This document shows, piece after piece, positions 4,530 through 6,429 of a DNA stretch of 6,429 bases (the stretch's first letter is position 1; every line of letters begins with the position of its first letter). The DNA comes from an uncultured Lachnospiraceae bacterium. GTDB lineage: Bacteria > Bacillota > Clostridia > Lachnospirales > Lachnospiraceae. A program made the translations under genes and the position numbers. The DNA lies in contig CAJOPI010000264.1 of the NCBI GenBank assembly GCA_905236275.1, forward strand, positions 1 to 6,429, written 5' to 3'. Under the pieces are notes generated by a model. The model was not told where the DNA came from. It saw nothing but the letters and a program-made list of their open reading frames with translations, and made no database searches.

Positions 4530-5414
4530 GTGCATAAGTTTTTGCGGGCGGCAGGATTTAGTTCTGTAAAAAAAAGCGAAATGCAGAGTATTGTTTCCCG
4601 TATACCCGCCGAATACGACAGATATGCCAATGCAATCAGCTCCGAGAACGAGGAGATAGTTGAATATATGAAGCTCTTCGGTTCGCGTTTCGGTGTCTGT
4701 GTCTGTGGAGAGTATACGAACGAGGGAAATTTTCTCGAAGAATACTATTATCCTTTTCTCATTGGGGAGATAGGTACTCAGATCCACTATCTTGAGGTAA
4801 GCCGCAGAACCGAGAAGGAGGCATACGCAGGAATATGCGATGAACCGAATATCGGTGTGCCCATAATTTTTTATCTTCAAAATATGACAGAATACCTCAA
4901 TGCGCATTTTATCGGCATAAGACATAATTCAAAAGAAGAAGTTGTGTTTTCGGGTTTGTCCTGTGAAGGGAGAATACTTTTGCCTGTTCACAAATCGCCC
5001 GAGGCAGAGAGAAAAAATGACAAATTGTTCAAAAACCGTTCGTCGCTTGTAGAGGCAGCGAGGAACGGAGATGACTCCGCCATAGAGACACTAACACTGG
5101 AGGATATGGACATTTATGCCGACATATCAGTGCGTGTTGAGGAGGAGGATATTCTTTCGATAGTGGAGACGTCCTTTATGCCGTGGGGCATAGAGAGTGA
5201 TGAATACACTATCGTGGGGGAAATCTTAAAATTTAAGGAAGAGGTCAACTACCTCACCGGAGAAACAGTAGTTATGTTAAGGCTTGTATGTAACAAGCTG
5301 GTGTTTGATATATGTATCAACAGGAATGATCTTCTCGGAGAGCCTGCGGTAGGACGCAGGTTTAGGGGGAATGTCTGGATTCAGGGCAGAATAAATTATT
5401 CCTATGATAGCTGA
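4530..5414 (+). CDS. DUF3881-family protein
   Basis: This 294-residue protein is of unknown function. It matches what I recall of the DUF3881 family: the opening MHKFLRAAGFS; a central CGEYTNEGNFLEEYYYPF; CDEPNIGVPIIFYLQN; the helical DDSAIETLTLEDMDIY; and a strand-rich C-terminus with TGETVVMLRLVCNKL, DLLGEPAVGRRFRG and a final WIQGRINY. There is no signal peptide or membrane segment, so it is predicted to be cytosolic. Translation starts at GTG behind a strong GGAGGAG. It has its own promoter at 4449-4477 and so appears separate from the parAB operon. Its stop lies only 6 bases before the tRNA-Arg gene, which suggests joint transcription and processing of the tRNA from the mRNA. The family assignment rests on remembered motifs, not on a search. 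Confidence 0.8.
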   Translation: MHKFLRAAGFSSVKKSEMQSIVSRIPAEYDRYANAISSENEEIVEYMKLFGSRFGVCVCGEYTNEGNFLEEYYYPFLIGEIGTQIHYLEVSRRTEKEAYAGICDEPNIGVPIIFYLQNMTEYLNAHFIGIRHNSKEEVVFSGLSCEGRILLPVHKSPEAERKNDKLFKNRSSLVEAARNGDDSAIETLTLEDMDIYADISVRVEEEDILSIVETSFMPWGIESDEYTIVGEILKFKEEVNYLTGETVVMLRLVCNKLVFDICINRNDLLGEPAVGRRFRGNVWIQGRINYSYDS

Positions 5415-5420
5415 TTATGT

Positions 5421-5492
5421 GTTCCCTTAGTTAAATGGATATAACAAGCGCCTCCTAAGCGCTAGTTGTGAGTTCGATTCTCGCAGGGAACG
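5421..5492 (+). tRNA. tRNA-Arg, anticodon CCT
   Basis: A complete cloverleaf is visible. The acceptor stem GTTCCCT (5421-5427) pairs with AGGGAAC (5485-5491), with G5492 as discriminator base. The D-arm stem GTTA/TAAC (5430-5433, 5442-5445) encloses an 8-base loop containing GG. The anticodon stem AGCGC/GCGCT (5447-5451, 5459-5463) carries the loop CTCCTAA with anticodon CCT at 5454-5456, which reads AGG arginine codons. The T-arm GTGAG/CTCGC has loop TTCGATT. The 3' CCA is not encoded and must be added by the nucleotidyltransferase. With 6 bases after the DUF3881 stop and no promoter of its own, it is probably cut from that transcript. Confidence 0.96.
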
Positions 5493-5532
5493 TTTCCAAG
5501 CATAACATTGTTTTGAAAGGTGAGGTAGTTTT

Positions 5533-6429
5533 ATGTCTGAAAAAAAAGAAAAGAAGGGAATGACGCGGAACACATCCGGTGGGGCTTTGATATTGTCCGT
5601 CGTGGTGGCGGCGACAGCTGCAGTTTTAGGGATTTATGTAATAGCCACAAATCCATATCAGCTCGAACTCTTGTGTGTGCTGGGATTTGTAATTGTAATA
5701 GGCGTGTTTTTCTCGGTGTTTATGGGAGTTACAAATCAAAGGGCAAAATACTCACAGCTTGAGGAAAAGCTTGATGAGATGGTTCGCTCCCAAAAGGCTT
5801 CCTATATTCTTGAAAAAAAGAATTTTAAGAGCATAGAGGAAATCTTAAAACATATTATGGATAGCTACGACGAGGGACAGAGTGAGCTTATAATGACGCA
5901 AAAATCTGTCGGGAAAGTGGTTATCAGCAAGACCAACAAAAACCTTGACGGTATAAGGGAATCCTTAGAAGAGCTTAAGGGCCGGATCAAGGAGGCATCC
6001 GGCAGCGGATCAAATGCCGAGATGATGAAGGCTATAGAAGATCTTATAAAAGAGCAGCAGAGGATTGAAAGCAGGATTGCGGCGATATCCGGCGGTGCGA
6101 CGCCGAATGTATCGCAGAGCGTGACTGTCACCGCGCCGGAGGGTGGAGCGATACCTGTGGTGACAACAACCAATGCGGCACCGGACATAAATGTTCCGAT
6201 TTCGGAGCCGAAGGCAATGCCGGATACGGAAGTACTTTCCGAAGTGGAGGAGATGCCACCTATGGTGGAGCCGGAGCTGATGTCCGAGCCGGAGCAGATG
6301 GATGAGCCGGAGCTGATGTCTGAGCCGGAGCCGATGCCGGATACGGAAGCACTTTCCGAAGTGGAGGAGATGCCACCTATGGTGGAGCAGGAGCCGATAC
6401 CTGAGCCGGAGCAGATGTCCGAGCCGGAG
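5533..6429 (+). CDS. Unrecognised two-TM, coiled-coil protein with Pro/Glu-rich repeat tail (partial)
   Basis: The frame opens at ATG 5533, behind GAGG at 5522-5525, and runs 299 codons to the window edge without a stop. The N-terminus is lysine-rich (SEKKEKKG). Two hydrophobic segments at about 17-38 and 46-66 are joined by a short loop (NPYQLE), so both ends should be cytoplasmic by the positive-inside rule. Residues about 70-185 are charged and helical, with likely coiled coil around KYSQLEEKLDEMVRSQK and in the segments containing SLEELKGRIKEA and IKEQQRIESRIAAI. From about 185 the chain is low-complexity, first Ser/Thr/Val/Ala-rich. It then becomes a Pro/Glu/Met tail built on units such as SEPEQM, with an 18-residue repeat at 229-246 and 268-285. 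I do not recognise the family. A membrane-anchored scaffold is a guess. Confidence 0.85.
   Translation, partial: MSEKKEKKGMTRNTSGGALILSVVVAATAAVLGIYVIATNPYQLELLCVLGFVIVIGVFFSVFMGVTNQRAKYSQLEEKLDEMVRSQKASYILEKKNFKSIEEILKHIMDSYDEGQSELIMTQKSVGKVVISKTNKNLDGIRESLEELKGRIKEASGSGSNAEMMKAIEDLIKEQQRIESRIAAISGGATPNVSQSVTVTAPEGGAIPVVTTTNAAPDINVPISEPKAMPDTEVLSEVEEMPPMVEPELMSEPEQMDEPELMSEPEPMPDTEALSEVEEMPPMVEQEPIPEPEQMSEPE
6217..6270 (+). repeat. 54-bp coding repeat, copy 1
   Basis: This stretch and 6334-6387 are identical at 53 of 54 bases; the single T/C difference changes Val to Ala. The offset is 117 bp (39 codons), so reading frame is kept. The encoded unit contains MPDTEVLSEVEEMPPMVE. Identity this high at the DNA level, even at third positions, points to recent duplication within the gene. 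Confidence 0.95.
6334..6387 (+). repeat. 54-bp coding repeat, copy 2
   Basis: This is the second copy of the unit at 6217-6270, with one base changed. The segment between the copies (6271-6333) is built from shorter related units of the form SEPEQM, DEPELM and SEPEPM. The sequence after copy 2 continues in the same style to the window edge, so more copies may lie beyond it. Confidence 0.95.

Noticed and set aside
5865..6188. Minus-strand 107-residue ORF opposite the repeat-tail gene
   Set aside because: It is antisense to a longer plus-strand frame with a good ribosome binding site and protein-like features. It has no recognisable domain and is best read as a shadow. The same applies to the other minus-strand ORFs of the window.

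Overview
The window looks like a piece of the main chromosome of a low-to-moderate GC Firmicute, most likely a clostridial species of the Lachnospiraceae type. The reasons are strong AGGAGG-type ribosome binding sites, a TTGCAA-17-TATACT promoter, a ParA-ParB-DUF4446 operon, and a DUF3881 protein, a family I know from that group. Genus-level placement is not possible from this sequence alone. Every gene reads on the + strand.

Layout. (1) 1-757: the last 37 codons of a two-component sensor kinase, overlapping by 8 bp a DegU-like NarL/LuxR-family response regulator. (2) 811-1122: a small YbjQ/UPF0145-family protein. (3) 1123-1390: an AT-rich intergenic region holding two near-perfect chromosomal parS sites 84 bp apart. 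They are flanked on both sides by DnaA-box-like 9-mers and followed by a probable promoter. (4) 1391-4289: an apparent operon of parA (soj), parB (spo0J), a DUF4446 membrane protein and a degenerate, C-terminally short HD-GYP-like protein. The joints are overlapping or only a few bases long. (5) 4290-4529: an intergenic region with a perfect 9-bp dyad directly followed by a compound GC-rich stem, then a good promoter. (6) 4530-5414: a DUF3881 gene with a GTG start. (7) 5421-5492: tRNA-Arg(CCT), only 6 bases after the DUF3881 stop. (8) 5533 to the window end: an unrecognised protein, open at the edge, with two membrane segments, a coiled coil and a repetitive Pro/Glu/Met-rich tail.

How the parts work together. 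ParB loads at parS as a CTP-dependent clamp and ParA acts on it to separate or position replication origins; in Bacillus, Soj also controls DnaA. Here the parS sites and DnaA-like boxes share the region in front of parA, so segregation and replication initiation may be coupled at the parAB promoter. The DUF4446 and HD-GYP-like products, made from the same transcript, are candidate membrane or nucleotide-signalling accessories. That role is inference. The most notable points are the mixed parS/DnaA-box region, the HD-GYP-like protein that has lost metal ligands, and the structured element right after its stop codon.
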